NCBI RefSeq assembly: GCF_002009425.1
Contig: NZ_CP019936.1
Coordinates: 4,726,452 to 4,790,451 of the forward strand
Direction of reading: 5' to 3'
DNA from: Thiosocius teredinicola
Lineage (GTDB): Bacteria; Pseudomonadota; Gammaproteobacteria; Chromatiales; Chromatiaceae
DNA length: 64,000 nt
The translations under genes and the position numbers were made by a program. Positions 24,638-33,598 of the stretch are shown piece after piece. Numbering within the stretch: the first letter of the stretch is position 1; every line of letters begins with the position of its first letter. Under the pieces are notes generated by a model. The model worked only from the letters and a program-made list of their open reading frames with translations. It was not told the DNA's origin and did not search any database.

Positions 24638-25927
24638 ATGATGATCACATACCGATCAACGGCGCCGCTGTTGGCGCTCACCCTGCTGGCTGCCTCGGCG
24701 GGCCCGGTGGGCGCCTATCCGATCGATGCCTACCCCGAAACCGGCATCGCCCGCCTGGAGGGATTCCGTCTCGCCCAAGAGGGCAAGGTGAAAGGCAACC
24801 GCCTGCCACCCGGCGCACAGCTGAAAACCGCTGACATCCAGCTGCGCCTGCTGGACCAGCCGGACTTCGAGATACCGCAACCCGATGCCGCGCTCACCAA
24901 GCGGGTGACGGCGATGCTGGGCGCGGAGGCCAGGGATTACAGCATCAGCGTGCTCGATCTGAGCGACCCGGCCAAGCCGTTGTATATCGAACACAACGGT
25001 TCATTGCCGCGCAATCCCGGCAGCGTCGGCAAATTGATGGTCGCCCTGGCGTTGTTCCAGACGCTGGCCGACCTCTACCCGGACGACATCGAGGCGCGCA
25101 AACGGGTATTGCGCGAAGCACAGGTGACGGTCGACAACTTCATCCACTCCGAGCATCACGAGGTGCCGATGTGGATGCCCGAGCAGAACCGCATGCCACG
25201 GCGCAAGTTGCGCGAGGGCGACACCGCGAACCTGTGGTCGTTCTGCGACTGGATGCTGTCGGCCAGCTCGAACGGTGCGGCGACCATGGTGATCAAGCAG
25301 GTGGTGCTGCTGCGACATTTCGGCATCGACTACCCGGTTGAGCCGGCACGCGCCCAGGCCTTTCTTCGCGAAACGCCGGTCAAGGAACTGAGCGAGCTGC
25401 TGATCGGCGCGTTGACCGAGCCGGTAACGCGCAACGGACTGGACGTGGAGCGGCTACGGCAGGGCAGCTTCTTCAGCCACAACGCCAAGCGTGCCATACC
25501 CGGCAAGAACAGTGTCGCGACCACGCACGAGTTGATGCGCTATCTGGTGAAGTTGGAGCAGGGCAAGCTGGTCGACGCCTGGTCGAGCCTGGAGATCAAG
25601 CGTTTGCTGTATATGACGCAGCGGCGTATCCGCTACGCCTCGTCGCCGGCGCTCAGCGATGCGGCCGTGTTCTTCAAGTCCGGCTCGCTGTACCGCTGCA
25701 AGCCGGAACCGGACTTCGTCTGTCGCAAATATCAGGGCAACGTCGAGAACCTGATGAACTCCGTCGCCATCGTCGAATCGCCGGCCGGTGCGCCACGCTA
25801 TTACTACATGGTCGCTATCACGTCGAACGTGAAGAAGAAAAACTCAGCCGCCGAGCATCAGGCACTCGCTACCCGTTTGCACGCTTTGCTGAAAGGCTTG
25901 CGGCCCGCGTCGGACGTTCGAGAATGA
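24638..25927 (+). CDS. Exported SxxK serine hydrolase (beta-lactamase/DD-peptidase fold)
   Basis: The 429-residue protein has a signal peptide (about 1-26) and all three motifs of the penicillin-binding/class A beta-lactamase fold: SVGK (S129, K132), SSN (210-212) and KSG (about 365). I chose the ATG at 24638, just after ACGAGGA; a further upstream in-frame ATG would add 19 residues that hide the signal peptide. It is probably co-transcribed with the exported dikinase-like gene. It may act on peptidoglycan or on an ester or amide outside the cytoplasm; the substrate is unknown. Its 3' end overlaps the convergent next gene by 59 bases. Confidence 0.82.
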   Translation: MMITYRSTAPLLALTLLAASAGPVGAYPIDAYPETGIARLEGFRLAQEGKVKGNRLPPGAQLKTADIQLRLLDQPDFEIPQPDAALTKRVTAMLGAEARDYSISVLDLSDPAKPLYIEHNGSLPRNPGSVGKLMVALALFQTLADLYPDDIEARKRVLREAQVTVDNFIHSEHHEVPMWMPEQNRMPRRKLREGDTANLWSFCDWMLSASSNGAATMVIKQVVLLRHFGIDYPVEPARAQAFLRETPVKELSELLIGALTEPVTRNGLDVERLRQGSFFSHNAKRAIPGKNSVATTHELMRYLVKLEQGKLVDAWSSLEIKRLLYMTQRRIRYASSPALSDAAVFFKSGSLYRCKPEPDFVCRKYQGNVENLMNSVAIVESPAGAPRYYYMVAITSNVKKKNSAAEHQALATRLHALLKGLRPASDVRE

Positions 25928-26783
25928 TGGTGTCGAGTTCGGCAATCAGGTTCTTCAGCCACTCGCCGCCCTTGGCATTCTGTGCCAGCGCCACGGCGAT
26001 ATAGGTGCGCCCGGCATGCTCGACGATCGCGCTGTCGGCGTGCCATTGACGCCAGGTACCCGACTTGCGATAGATCTGGGCATCCGGTGACGTCTCCATC
26101 AGGCCCTTGACGAACTTGTGGCGGATCCCCGGATCACCGAGCATCTTCTTCATCTCGTGCGACAGCTTGGGCGATACCAACTGCCCGGTCTGCAGCAGGT
26201 AATAGAAGCGCGCCACCTGGAAGCTGGTAGCACCATGCGACAGGTTGTGCAGCGGGTCGCGCTTGTAGGCCGCACCTTTCGCATACTCTTTACCGACCCA
26301 CAGGCCGCCGTTGTAACGCTTGTCGTACAGGCGATACTTGGGCGAGGCAAGCAGCTTGGTGATGTAGCTGCGGCCGACACGATGGATCAGCTCGGTCGCC
26401 GCGGTGTTCGACGAGAAGCGGATCATGTTGGTCATCAACTCACGATTCTCGTCATTGAATTTCAAGCGGCCTTCATGGACACGCTCGAATGCCGCTAACA
26501 GAATAGCGATCTTCGGCAGACTCGCCGCATACATCATATGATCGCCATTGACCTGGGCCAGGCGTGGATGGTGCGGGTCGGTAATGTCGACCAGCGATAC
26601 CGCCAGTTCACCGCGACGTACGGCAGCACCCAGTTTGAGATGCTCGATGCGGGACTCCAACACCGTCTGCAGTTCACTGTCCCGGGCGTGGCGAAGGGTT
26701 GGGTAAGTATCGGTTGATGTATCGGCGAATACGTTGAAGGAAAAAGTCAGAGCAAGGCTCACTACGATTAGCAGTCGCGCCAT
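25869..26783 (-). CDS. Exported SxxK serine hydrolase, second copy type
   Basis: The 304-residue protein has a signal peptide (MARLLIVVSLALTFSFNVFA) and the motifs SLPK (S88, K91), SSN (124-126) and KSG (about 225). It is shorter than the neighbouring hydrolase but belongs to the same beta-lactamase-like fold (beta-lactamase2 family). I placed the start at 26783 because the signal peptide begins there; upstream in-frame ATGs would overlap the divergent transporter gene. Its end overlaps the end of the other hydrolase gene by 59 bases on the opposite strand. Confidence 0.82.
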   Translation of the reverse strand: MARLLIVVSLALTFSFNVFADTSTDTYPTLRHARDSELQTVLESRIEHLKLGAAVRRGELAVSLVDITDPHHPRLAQVNGDHMMYAASLPKIAILLAAFERVHEGRLKFNDENRELMTNMIRFSSNTAATELIHRVGRSYITKLLASPKYRLYDKRYNGGLWVGKEYAKGAAYKRDPLHNLSHGATSFQVARFYYLLQTGQLVSPKLSHEMKKMLGDPGIRHKFVKGLMETSPDAQIYRKSGTWRQWHADSAIVEHAGRTYIAVALAQNAKGGEWLKNLIAELDTIILERPTRAASLSAKRANG

Positions 26784-26844
26784 TTTGTGCAGTACCTGAT
26801 TTCCGAAGCCGCGGGCAATAGTATCCAAATGTGTATTAAAGGCA

Positions 26845-28131
26845 ATGAGTAGTTCGCAACTTGGTAGTAAAACTTTATTTAAGTCTTTGCTGCTGTTCAT
26901 AAATTTCTTCCTCATCATCGCCGCTTTGTATCACCTGAAACCGGCCAGTCGGGCGGTTTTCGTTACCGCTTTGAGTTCGGAGCAGCTCCCCTACGTATGG
27001 ATAGCGACCGCGCTATGCCTCGGCTTGATTATTTCGGTGTACTACCGGATCGTCGCGCGTTTCGGGCGAATCCAGGTTGTTTTGGGTACCTGCTCGACAA
27101 TCATCGCGATTCTGGTGTCTTTCTACCCGGCGATGCAGGCGCCAGACCGGGTTCTGGCCTTTGGCTTTTACATCTTCGTCGACATCCTGAGCGTGATCCT
27201 GGTCGAGCAGTTCTGGAGCCTGACCAACACCGTGTACACGCCGCAGCAGGGCAAACGTTGGTACGGCCTGATTGCGACCGGTGGTCTGCTTGGCGGTATC
27301 GCCGGCGGGGCACTGTCGTCGTTCTGGATAAAGCAGGCCGGCCTGCAAACGATGGATCTGCTGCTGATCACTGCGCTGATCCTGGTGCTGTTGATGCTGC
27401 TCACACTGGTGATGGGGCGCGCCGGCATGTACCACGAGTACCGCGGCGTGCGCGACGATGAACGATCCGACAACAGCGGCTGGCGCGCGATTCTGGGTCA
27501 CCGCTACCTACTGCTGATCGCGGTGCTGCTGCTGTTGGCGCAGATGGTAGAGCCGCTGGTCGAGTACCAGTTTATGAGCGCCGTCGAGGCCAGCGTCACG
27601 AATCTGGAGGCACGCACCGCCTACCTGGGCGACTTCTTCAGCCTGCTCAGCGGCGTGGCGATCGGTATCAACCTGCTGATCACGCCGCTGGTACATCGCC
27701 TGTTCGGCGCGGTCGGCGGTCTGTTGGCCCAGCCCACGGCGGTGTTTGTGGCCAGCTTGAATTACATGGCGTCACCGTCGTTGAACGCCGGTGCGGCGTT
27801 GAAGATCGCCGACCGCGGTCTGTCGTATTCGATCAATCGCGCCTCCAAAGAACTGCTGTATGTGCCGATCGATCCGCTGCTGATCTACCAGGCCAAAGCC
27901 TGGATCGACATGTTCGGTTATCGGCTGTTCAAGGTGCTGGGCTCGATGTTGATCCTGTTGCTGACCCAGTGGCTGCCGTGGACGATCGGCGCCGTGCAGC
28001 TCGGCTGGCTGGTGTTGCTGGTCTGTGTAGTGTGGGGCTTTGCGCTGATTGCGCTGCACTATGAGTATCGAAAGGTGCGTGCGGCGGCAGCCGAAGTTGC
28101 GGCGCGCGAACTGAGTAAGTCGGTCGCCTGA
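26845..28131 (+). CDS. ATP/ADP translocase-like (NTT/COG3202-type) membrane carrier
   Basis: The 428-residue protein has about twelve hydrophobic helices. The N-terminal pattern LKPASRAVFVTALSSEQLPY and the stretch VEQFWSLTNTVYTPQQGKRW followed by GLIATGGLLGG are characteristic of the nucleotide transporter (Tlc/Npt, ATP:ADP antiporter) branch of the MFS fold found in obligate intracellular bacteria and, as divergent relatives, in free-living ones. Transport of nucleotides by these relatives is mostly untested. The gene diverges from a serine hydrolase across 61 bases and sits near an exported protein with an ATP-grasp domain, which makes nucleotide movement across the inner membrane an attractive hypothesis. 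Confidence 0.75.
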   Translation: MSSSQLGSKTLFKSLLLFINFFLIIAALYHLKPASRAVFVTALSSEQLPYVWIATALCLGLIISVYYRIVARFGRIQVVLGTCSTIIAILVSFYPAMQAPDRVLAFGFYIFVDILSVILVEQFWSLTNTVYTPQQGKRWYGLIATGGLLGGIAGGALSSFWIKQAGLQTMDLLLITALILVLLMLLTLVMGRAGMYHEYRGVRDDERSDNSGWRAILGHRYLLLIAVLLLLAQMVEPLVEYQFMSAVEASVTNLEARTAYLGDFFSLLSGVAIGINLLITPLVHRLFGAVGGLLAQPTAVFVASLNYMASPSLNAGAALKIADRGLSYSINRASKELLYVPIDPLLIYQAKAWIDMFGYRLFKVLGSMLILLLTQWLPWTIGAVQLGWLVLLVCVVWGFALIALHYEYRKVRAAAAEVAARELSKSVA

Positions 28132-28296
28132 ACTTCCCTGCCTCTGGCAACACGATGCCGGGATCCAGGGAAGATCCATTGCGGGATGCGAAGCGACTCA
28201 TTGATCCGGCCAACGGCGAGAACGTCTCGCACGTCACGACTGGTACTTTTCCGTTTAGGTGGACCGGACGAAAAGTTCGCTGATGAAAATAGCCGG

Positions 28297-29901
28297 CTAA
28301 CTACGGCGTCGATGCTGATGCAGTTCCTCGACGAAGCCACGCCCCGCATCCGTATGAAGGTCATAGGCGAACTCGACGCCGGCCGCCCGCAGCGACTCGG
28401 CCTCTTCCGGGTAGCGCATCGTGGCCGCGAGACGTCCGCGGTAGCGCTGGTCGCGCAGTCTCTCCGCCGCAGACAAATTTGCCTTATGTGCAGGGAGCGC
28501 CAGGATGATCCAATCGACCTCGGACAACAGTCCCGGCACGCGCGACCAGAAATCGGCATTGGTGCCATCGCCGACAATCACATTGCGTCCGACCTTTTGG
28601 TGTTCGCCAACCTTGGGCTCGTCGGTATCGACCCCCAGGATGCGGCCGTTATGGTCGGCAGCCAATGAATCGTAGATGGACGTGCCGACGCGGCCCATTC
28701 CGAAGACAACGACCTCGGTGCGTGGCAACGTGATTTCGGCGTCTACCGCCAGACGCTCGCGACGCTCAAAGCGTTTGATCTGGGAATGCCACCGTGCATA
28801 GAAACGGTCACCCTTTGTTGCCAAGGGTGCCGAGATGGCAAATGATAGCGACAACGCGATGGCAAACACGGCAAGCCACTGGGGTGGCAACCAGCCCGCC
28901 GCCGTGGCAATGGTGCCGACGATCAAACCGAACTCGCTGTAATTGGCGAGGTTCAACGATGCTTGCCAGGCAGTTCGGGCACGCAGTTTGAATAGCGTGA
29001 ACAATCCAAAATAACATGCCGACTTGAACGGTAGAAACGCCAAAAGGCAAAGCGCCACCACCAGTTCATTCCAGCCGGGCAGGGCTGTCATTCCGACCGT
29101 CAGAAAAAAGCCGACAAGAAAGAGTTCTTTGAAACCAAGCAATGCCTTGGCCAGCTCGTTGGCCTTGGGATGCGACGCCAGCAACATACCGACCAACAAC
29201 GCACCCAAGTCGCCTTTCAGTTCAACCATTTCGAAAACGTCGGCCCCGCCAACAGCAAGGACGATACCGAAAAGCAGCAGCAACTCACCGTGGCCGGTCA
29301 GCGACAGCAGCTTGTGCAGCAGGTGTCTCAGCGGGATCAGTAACAACAGGCCGAGCGCCCAGATACTCGGCAGCTTGCCCGCGGTCACCGCTATGAACGC
29401 GACGGCGGCGATGTCTTGAATGATCAGTACACCGATCGATACGCGGGCATGGCGTGTTGTGCTGGCGCCGATCTCGTCGAGTATCTTGACCGCAAACACG
29501 GTGCTCGAAAACGTCAATGCAAAGCCGATGATCAATGCCGTGCGAACGTCGAGATCGGTGAGCAACTGCAGACCGGCCAGTGCCAGCAGCATCACGAAGG
29601 CCGTCATCAGCAACATGACCGCCACGAGGTGCAAGGTAGCGACACCCCAAACCTCCGGTCGCATCAGCGACTGCAGGCGCAGTTTGAGACCGATAGAGAA
29701 CAACAACAAGGTAACGCCGAGATCAGCGGTGACTCGCAGGAACTCGCCGGCCTCGGCACCGGCGGCGTGCAACACGAATCCGGCGCCCAGAAAACCGACT
29801 AACGGTGGCAATCCGACACGCGTTGCCACGAAACCGCACAGGAACGCTATGGCGATCCATAAAGCGTCTTGCGGATCAATAGCGAGGAGAATCGAATCCA
29901 T
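28297..29901 (-). CDS. Kef-type cation:proton antiporter (CPA2) with NAD-binding domain
   Basis: The 534-residue protein has about eleven helices of the CPA2 Na+/H+ exchanger domain (about 5-380) with FALTFSSTVFAVKIL and LIIQDIAAVAFIAV containing the conserved aspartate, followed by a TrkA-N Rossmann domain (VVVFGMGRVGTSIYDSL, about 410-525). It resembles KefB/KefC-like K+ efflux systems, which exchange K+ for H+ and are controlled by NAD(H) or glutathione adducts. It is downstream of a NAD-related cluster on the same strand with a gap of about 180 bases. Confidence 0.9.
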   Translation of the reverse strand: MDSILLAIDPQDALWIAIAFLCGFVATRVGLPPLVGFLGAGFVLHAAGAEAGEFLRVTADLGVTLLLFSIGLKLRLQSLMRPEVWGVATLHLVAVMLLMTAFVMLLALAGLQLLTDLDVRTALIIGFALTFSSTVFAVKILDEIGASTTRHARVSIGVLIIQDIAAVAFIAVTAGKLPSIWALGLLLLIPLRHLLHKLLSLTGHGELLLLFGIVLAVGGADVFEMVELKGDLGALLVGMLLASHPKANELAKALLGFKELFLVGFFLTVGMTALPGWNELVVALCLLAFLPFKSACYFGLFTLFKLRARTAWQASLNLANYSEFGLIVGTIATAAGWLPPQWLAVFAIALSLSFAISAPLATKGDRFYARWHSQIKRFERRERLAVDAEITLPRTEVVVFGMGRVGTSIYDSLAADHNGRILGVDTDEPKVGEHQKVGRNVIVGDGTNADFWSRVPGLLSEVDWIILALPAHKANLSAAERLRDQRYRGRLAATMRYPEEAESLRAAGVEFAYDLHTDAGRGFVEELHQHRRRS

Positions 29902-30079
29902 AGCAGGAACAAGTATAGATGACGCGCCCCTAAGCCCGCCGCGAGGTGAAGCGGTCGCCGCTGGCTACGGACGTTCGCATATGACGATGAGCGCATCGCA
30001 CAACCATCGTCTGCGCCGTTCCGATCGGAACGCCGGCACCGATGGCGATGAAGCCGTAAGTACCGGCGCAGATCCGGTT

Positions 30080-31015
30080 TCACATCACCAGCATGCCGGT
30101 TCGTGCAGCCACCGTGACGTCGACACGTGCCCCGGCATTGAAGGCGATCGCGTCATCCAGCATTCCGTCGCTGAAGATCACGCCTTCTTCGGCCATAGCC
30201 GACTCCAGGGAGAGCGGTTGCTCCGAATCAACCCGACCGATCACCAGATCGGTCTGAGCCGCGACCCCGGCATAGGGTTCGCGGACCGCGAACAGCAAGG
30301 CACGACTGTCCCATTGCATGCCGCTCAACAGCCTGTCTTGCTCGATCGATGTACCGCTCGCCTGAGCGATACGTTCCGCACCCATGACGATGCTCCGCAC
30401 CCAGCCGGTGCTGCCAAGTCCGGTCGAAACAATGACGCCGCTGGACATCTGGAACTCTTCACGTTCGCCGTACGTAATACGGTATGACGCCGTCGTGTGA
30501 CGCCGCGGCCCGATGAAAAAATCGTTCACCGCATGGAGTACCTGACCATCGTTGAGGCGGGCCTCGGCGAGGCTGATGCTGGCGCGCGGTCGCCCTTTGC
30601 CCAACGTCTCTCGCAGAATCGGGATCAGCTCGCTCGGCCCGAATGGCAGCAGCACCCCTTCGTTGCGTTTTGGATCCGGGTTTATGGCAATCACTGGTTG
30701 GCCGTCGAGATACTTCATGGTGTTTGCCACCAGGCCATCCTGCCCCACGACCACGACGATGTCTTTCGCCGCAAACAGGTAGTTGGGCAGGAAAGTGCGC
30801 TCCAGCCGCTGCACTCGACCCCAGTTCTTGAGATCACGTTCAGCCTGGTCGACCACAGAGCGGTAAGTGCCATCCTCACTGACGTAGTCTTCAAATCCCC
30901 CGCCGAGGCGTTCGACATAGAAGCGTGCCTGCTCAAGGGTGTTATGCCTGGCAACCAGTTCCTCAAGTCGAGTACGTCGGGTGACCAGAATTATGCGGGC
31001 GTCATTGCTATCCAT
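30080..31015 (-). CDS. NAD-kinase-like protein with altered glycine motif
   Basis: The 311-residue protein has the general NAD/diacylglycerol kinase fold pattern: VVVVGQDGLVANTMKYL (91-94 GQDG where NAD kinases have GGDG), then VIAINPDPKRNEGVLLPF, and a C-terminal beta domain with VSTGLGSTGW, similar to the STGSTAY motif. The ATG is one base after the TGA of the SPFH gene, so the two are co-translated. With a NadM-Nudix gene two genes upstream, a role in NAD or a related sugar-nucleotide pathway is likely. The changed motif makes the exact substrate uncertain. Confidence 0.72.
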   Translation of the reverse strand: MDSNDARIILVTRRTRLEELVARHNTLEQARFYVERLGGGFEDYVSEDGTYRSVVDQAERDLKNWGRVQRLERTFLPNYLFAAKDIVVVVGQDGLVANTMKYLDGQPVIAINPDPKRNEGVLLPFGPSELIPILRETLGKGRPRASISLAEARLNDGQVLHAVNDFFIGPRRHTTASYRITYGEREEFQMSSGVIVSTGLGSTGWVRSIVMGAERIAQASGTSIEQDRLLSGMQWDSRALLFAVREPYAGVAAQTDLVIGRVDSEQPLSLESAMAEEGVIFSDGMLDDAIAFNAGARVDVTVAARTGMLVM

Positions 31016-31016
31016 G

Positions 31017-32033
31017 TCATTTGTCCCCCAGCAGGCTGCTCAACAGTTCCGGCGAGATATTGAGTTGGCCGATCTTGTCGGCACGTTCAGCAATGCCCTG
31101 GAAAGAACGGGCAATCAGCTGCTCCGGGCCCATACTGGAACTGGTGATGGCATCGAGCACTTTTGGATCGGCGGTACTGACCGCTTGCATGATGACCTTG
31201 ATGGCGTACGCCTTGGCCTCGGCGCGCATGCGGCTGTTGGCAGCGGTCGTTTCGACCAGTTTCTGCCGCTGTTCTTCCAGCAGGATGCTGCCTTCGAGCG
31301 CCTCTTGTTCGATCGCACGCTGCTTCTCGGCTACCGAGCGCTTGGCCTCCATTTCGGCCTCGCGCACCTCGCGTTCCTTGCGCGCAACGGCGATGTCGGT
31401 CTGCAGTTCGTTTTCCTTGATGGCCCTTTCCTGATCGACTGCGGCATTGCGCCTGCGATAGACCGCCTCATCGGCATCCTGGAGCACTCGCTCGCGCATC
31501 TCCGCCTCGAGTGCACGCGCGGTCTCCGGGGTCGGTTTGACGGCCAGGATGGCCAGATCCATTACCTCGATGCCCAGTTCCTCAAGGCGCGCCGACTCTT
31601 GCAACCGTCGGCTCACCGCCTGCGTCAGGCCGTCGCCTGCAACCAAGGCATCAACCAGGGGAATCGACTGGATCTCGGCACGAACCATCACCTGGACCTG
31701 GTTGAGGATTCGGTCGCCGAGTTTGCTCGGGTCCTCCGACGCATAGCCGTTACCTTTCGGCGCCAGCGCAAAATTCGCCATCTGCGACAGGCGACCCGGA
31801 TCAGTCACTCGATAGACGACGCGGCCCTGGATTGTCACTTCCTGAAAGTCCACGGTGGTCTCGGCGAACATGAAGGGTTTGTCGACACTGACCATCGGCA
31901 CAGCTACCAGCGTGGAGCTGGGCACGAAGTAGTAAAAAGAAAGGCCAAGCCCTTCGCGGACGACCTCGCCGTTACGGTATTGGAAGAGATACGTGGACGG
32001 GTCGCTTTTAACGTAGCGGATCAGATTGAACAT
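31017..32033 (-). CDS. SPFH/band 7 domain protein
   Basis: The 338-residue protein has an SPFH core (about 20-190; VPMVSVDKPFMFAETTVDF, IQGRVVYRV), a long charged coiled coil (about 190-290; EAEMRERVLQDADEAVYRRR) and a C-terminal tail. It lacks the N-terminal membrane helix of flotillins, so it would sit peripherally or as a soluble ring. A strong AGGAGG precedes the ATG. It lies between NadM-Nudix and a NAD-kinase-like gene, and the three probably form one operon. SPFH proteins scaffold other proteins; which partner is not clear. Confidence 0.82.
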   Translation of the reverse strand: MFNLIRYVKSDPSTYLFQYRNGEVVREGLGLSFYYFVPSSTLVAVPMVSVDKPFMFAETTVDFQEVTIQGRVVYRVTDPGRLSQMANFALAPKGNGYASEDPSKLGDRILNQVQVMVRAEIQSIPLVDALVAGDGLTQAVSRRLQESARLEELGIEVMDLAILAVKPTPETARALEAEMRERVLQDADEAVYRRRNAAVDQERAIKENELQTDIAVARKEREVREAEMEAKRSVAEKQRAIEQEALEGSILLEEQRQKLVETTAANSRMRAEAKAYAIKVIMQAVSTADPKVLDAITSSSMGPEQLIARSFQGIAERADKIGQLNISPELLSSLLGDK

Positions 32034-32124
32034 GACGGAAATCCTCCTGTCATTGAAGTGAAGGCTGGGGTCTATCCCCGGCCGGGTTGACGCTATCGGT
32101 TCCCGATAGCGTGCAAAATTCGGT

Positions 32125-33186
32125 TTAGCCGATCATGGCCTGGATGATGGCGTAGTGATCCTCATACATGCGTTCAGGTCCCAGGTCCGCAAGCGGTGCC
32201 CAGAAGGCGCGTCGCGCATCGTCACCACCACGCACTTTGGGCAGCTCGGTGTTCGGTTCGAGTTCGAACTGGAACACGTGGGTGATGGTTCGACCGCGCA
32301 ACGAACGATAGGGCCAGTCGAATACCCGGCGAGCCCGGATCGAACCACGCAGCACCGGTGCCGGCACCTTCAGACGCGTCTCTCCACGAAGCTCCCGCAC
32401 ACAGGCCGCCTCCAGGGTTTCATCACCCCGAAGGAATCCCCCGGGCAGGGCCCACAGCCCCTTACCCGGTTGCGCACGTCGTTCGACGAGCAGGATGTGC
32501 CCGGATTGTACGACCACGGCATCCACGGTGACGAACACGGGTGGATAGGGCGCTTCGGCCCAAGCGCTGCGGTAGCGCGCGACGAACTCAGCTTCTTCGC
32601 GTATCAGCGTGTAGGCCTCTGTCGCGCAGTAATCGACCAGTTGATTCCTGACCGCCGGCGGCAATGCGCTGTGTGCTTCGGGGCTCGCCAGATAGGCGGC
32701 ACCCGAAGGAGTTGGTGCTGCCCGCATGCCGAACAAGGCCTCACGAATGGCGGTACCACGCACCTTGTTGTCGCTGTCGATGCCGACCGGAACCCATTGC
32801 GGGAAGCGCCTGGGGTAATACCTGTCGCCATCTTCAGACAGACCGACGAGGCCGACGCGCGCAACCCGATCGCCAATCGAGGCTTTGATCGAATCGCGAA
32901 CGATCGACTGGACGCGACCCAGCCAACGGTCTTCGTTGTAGGGATCGTCGAGCAACGGTGAGAGGATCACACGCTGCGCTTCAGGCTGTTCCAACGATCC
33001 GCGGACCATTGCCTCGATATCGTTGAATGACCAGGGGTTGCGGGTCGTGCGCGGCTGACGCGCAGAACCGCAAAGCATGATGATGTGTTCCGACTGGCCC
33101 AGCGCCTCGCGCAGCACCGCCAGGTGTCCGGAATGAAACGGCTGGAACCGACCAACAAAGACCAGAAAATCAAACGACTTCGACAT
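32125..33186 (-). CDS. Bifunctional NMN adenylyltransferase / Nudix hydrolase (NadM-Nudix)
   Basis: The 353-residue protein joins an N-terminal nucleotidyltransferase with [10 protein letters not shown] (12-21) and [11 protein letters not shown], which forms NAD from NMN and ATP, to a C-terminal Nudix domain (about 205-350). The Nudix box [20 protein letters not shown] keeps the metal-binding REL and last E but has G for one of the paired glutamates. Such fusions make NAD and clear ADP-ribose or damaged NAD. GGAGG lies eight bases before the ATG. The upstream region holds a palindrome and hairpins (33215-33298). Confidence 0.88.
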   Translation of the reverse strand: MSKSFDFLVFVGRFQPFHSGHLAVLREALGQSEHIIMLCGSARQPRTTRNPWSFNDIEAMVRGSLEQPEAQRVILSPLLDDPYNEDRWLGRVQSIVRDSIKASIGDRVARVGLVGLSEDGDRYYPRRFPQWVPVGIDSDNKVRGTAIREALFGMRAAPTPSGAAYLASPEAHSALPPAVRNQLVDYCATEAYTLIREEAEFVARYRSAWAEAPYPPVFVTVDAVVVQSGHILLVERRAQPGKGLWALPGGFLRGDETLEAACVRELRGETRLKVPAPVLRGSIRARRVFDWPYRSLRGRTITHVFQFELEPNTELPKVRGGDDARRAFWAPLADLGPERMYEDHYAIIQAMIG

Positions 33187-33214
33187 GTCAGCAAGCCTCC
33201 CTTGCTGGTTAGAA

Positions 33215-33267
33215 ACGATTCCGGTCTATCCGGAATCGTCTACCGAAGTCACGTGCGGTCCGCACGT
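33215..33267 (-). promoter_or_regulatory. Two adjacent hairpins in the NadM-Nudix leader
   Basis: ACGATTCCGG (33215-33224) pairs perfectly with CCGGAATCGT (33230-33239) around a five-base loop; next to it ACGTGCG (33251-33257) pairs with CGCACGT (33261-33267). Both lie in the expected 5' untranslated region of the minus-strand operon and could be leader or attenuator structures. Confidence 0.4.
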
Positions 33268-33277
33268 AACCTGATAC

Positions 33278-33298
33278 TTAGTGTCGATCACACACTAA
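33278..33298. promoter_or_regulatory. Palindromic candidate operator before the NAD-related operon
   Basis: TTAGTGT and ACACTAA are perfect 7-base inverted repeats separated by seven bases (21 bases in total). The size suits a dimeric repressor. NrtR-type Nudix regulators control NAD genes through palindromes of this general kind, but that assignment is from memory of the family and is inference. Confidence 0.45.
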
Positions 33299-33598
33299 AT
33301 ATTGTCAAGCATGCGCATCGTCTCGTTCAGGCAATCGATAGCAACACCTGAAAAAAGTAGTCGACCCTCGCATTTCCCGGTGCGCCTACTTGCAGGCGAA
33401 CAACCTTAGTTCACGCCGAACGCATAGTAGCGAGGCGACACCATGATGCAACCGCGAACGTTGTATTGATCCTTGGAACAAGGATGACCACCGGCCACTG
33501 ATAAGTGACGGCTTCGCGCAGACGCTGTGATTCTCGCTGAATACAGACGAGTGCGCTGTATGTCGGAAAGCGATGAGGCCCTGCCGAGCCTCACTTCA

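Larger units (their letters stand above)
33187..33598. other. Intergenic region upstream of the NadM-Nudix operon
   Basis: About 410 bases without a supported gene. Its left part is the NadM-Nudix leader with two hairpins and a palindrome, listed separately. Nothing definite is seen from 33300 to 33598, which lies downstream of glmS. Confidence 0.4.

Noticed and set aside
28133..28173. Terminator between the nucleotide carrier and the antiporter
   Set aside because: An 8-bp inverted repeat exists, but the loop is 25 bases and there is no T-tract.
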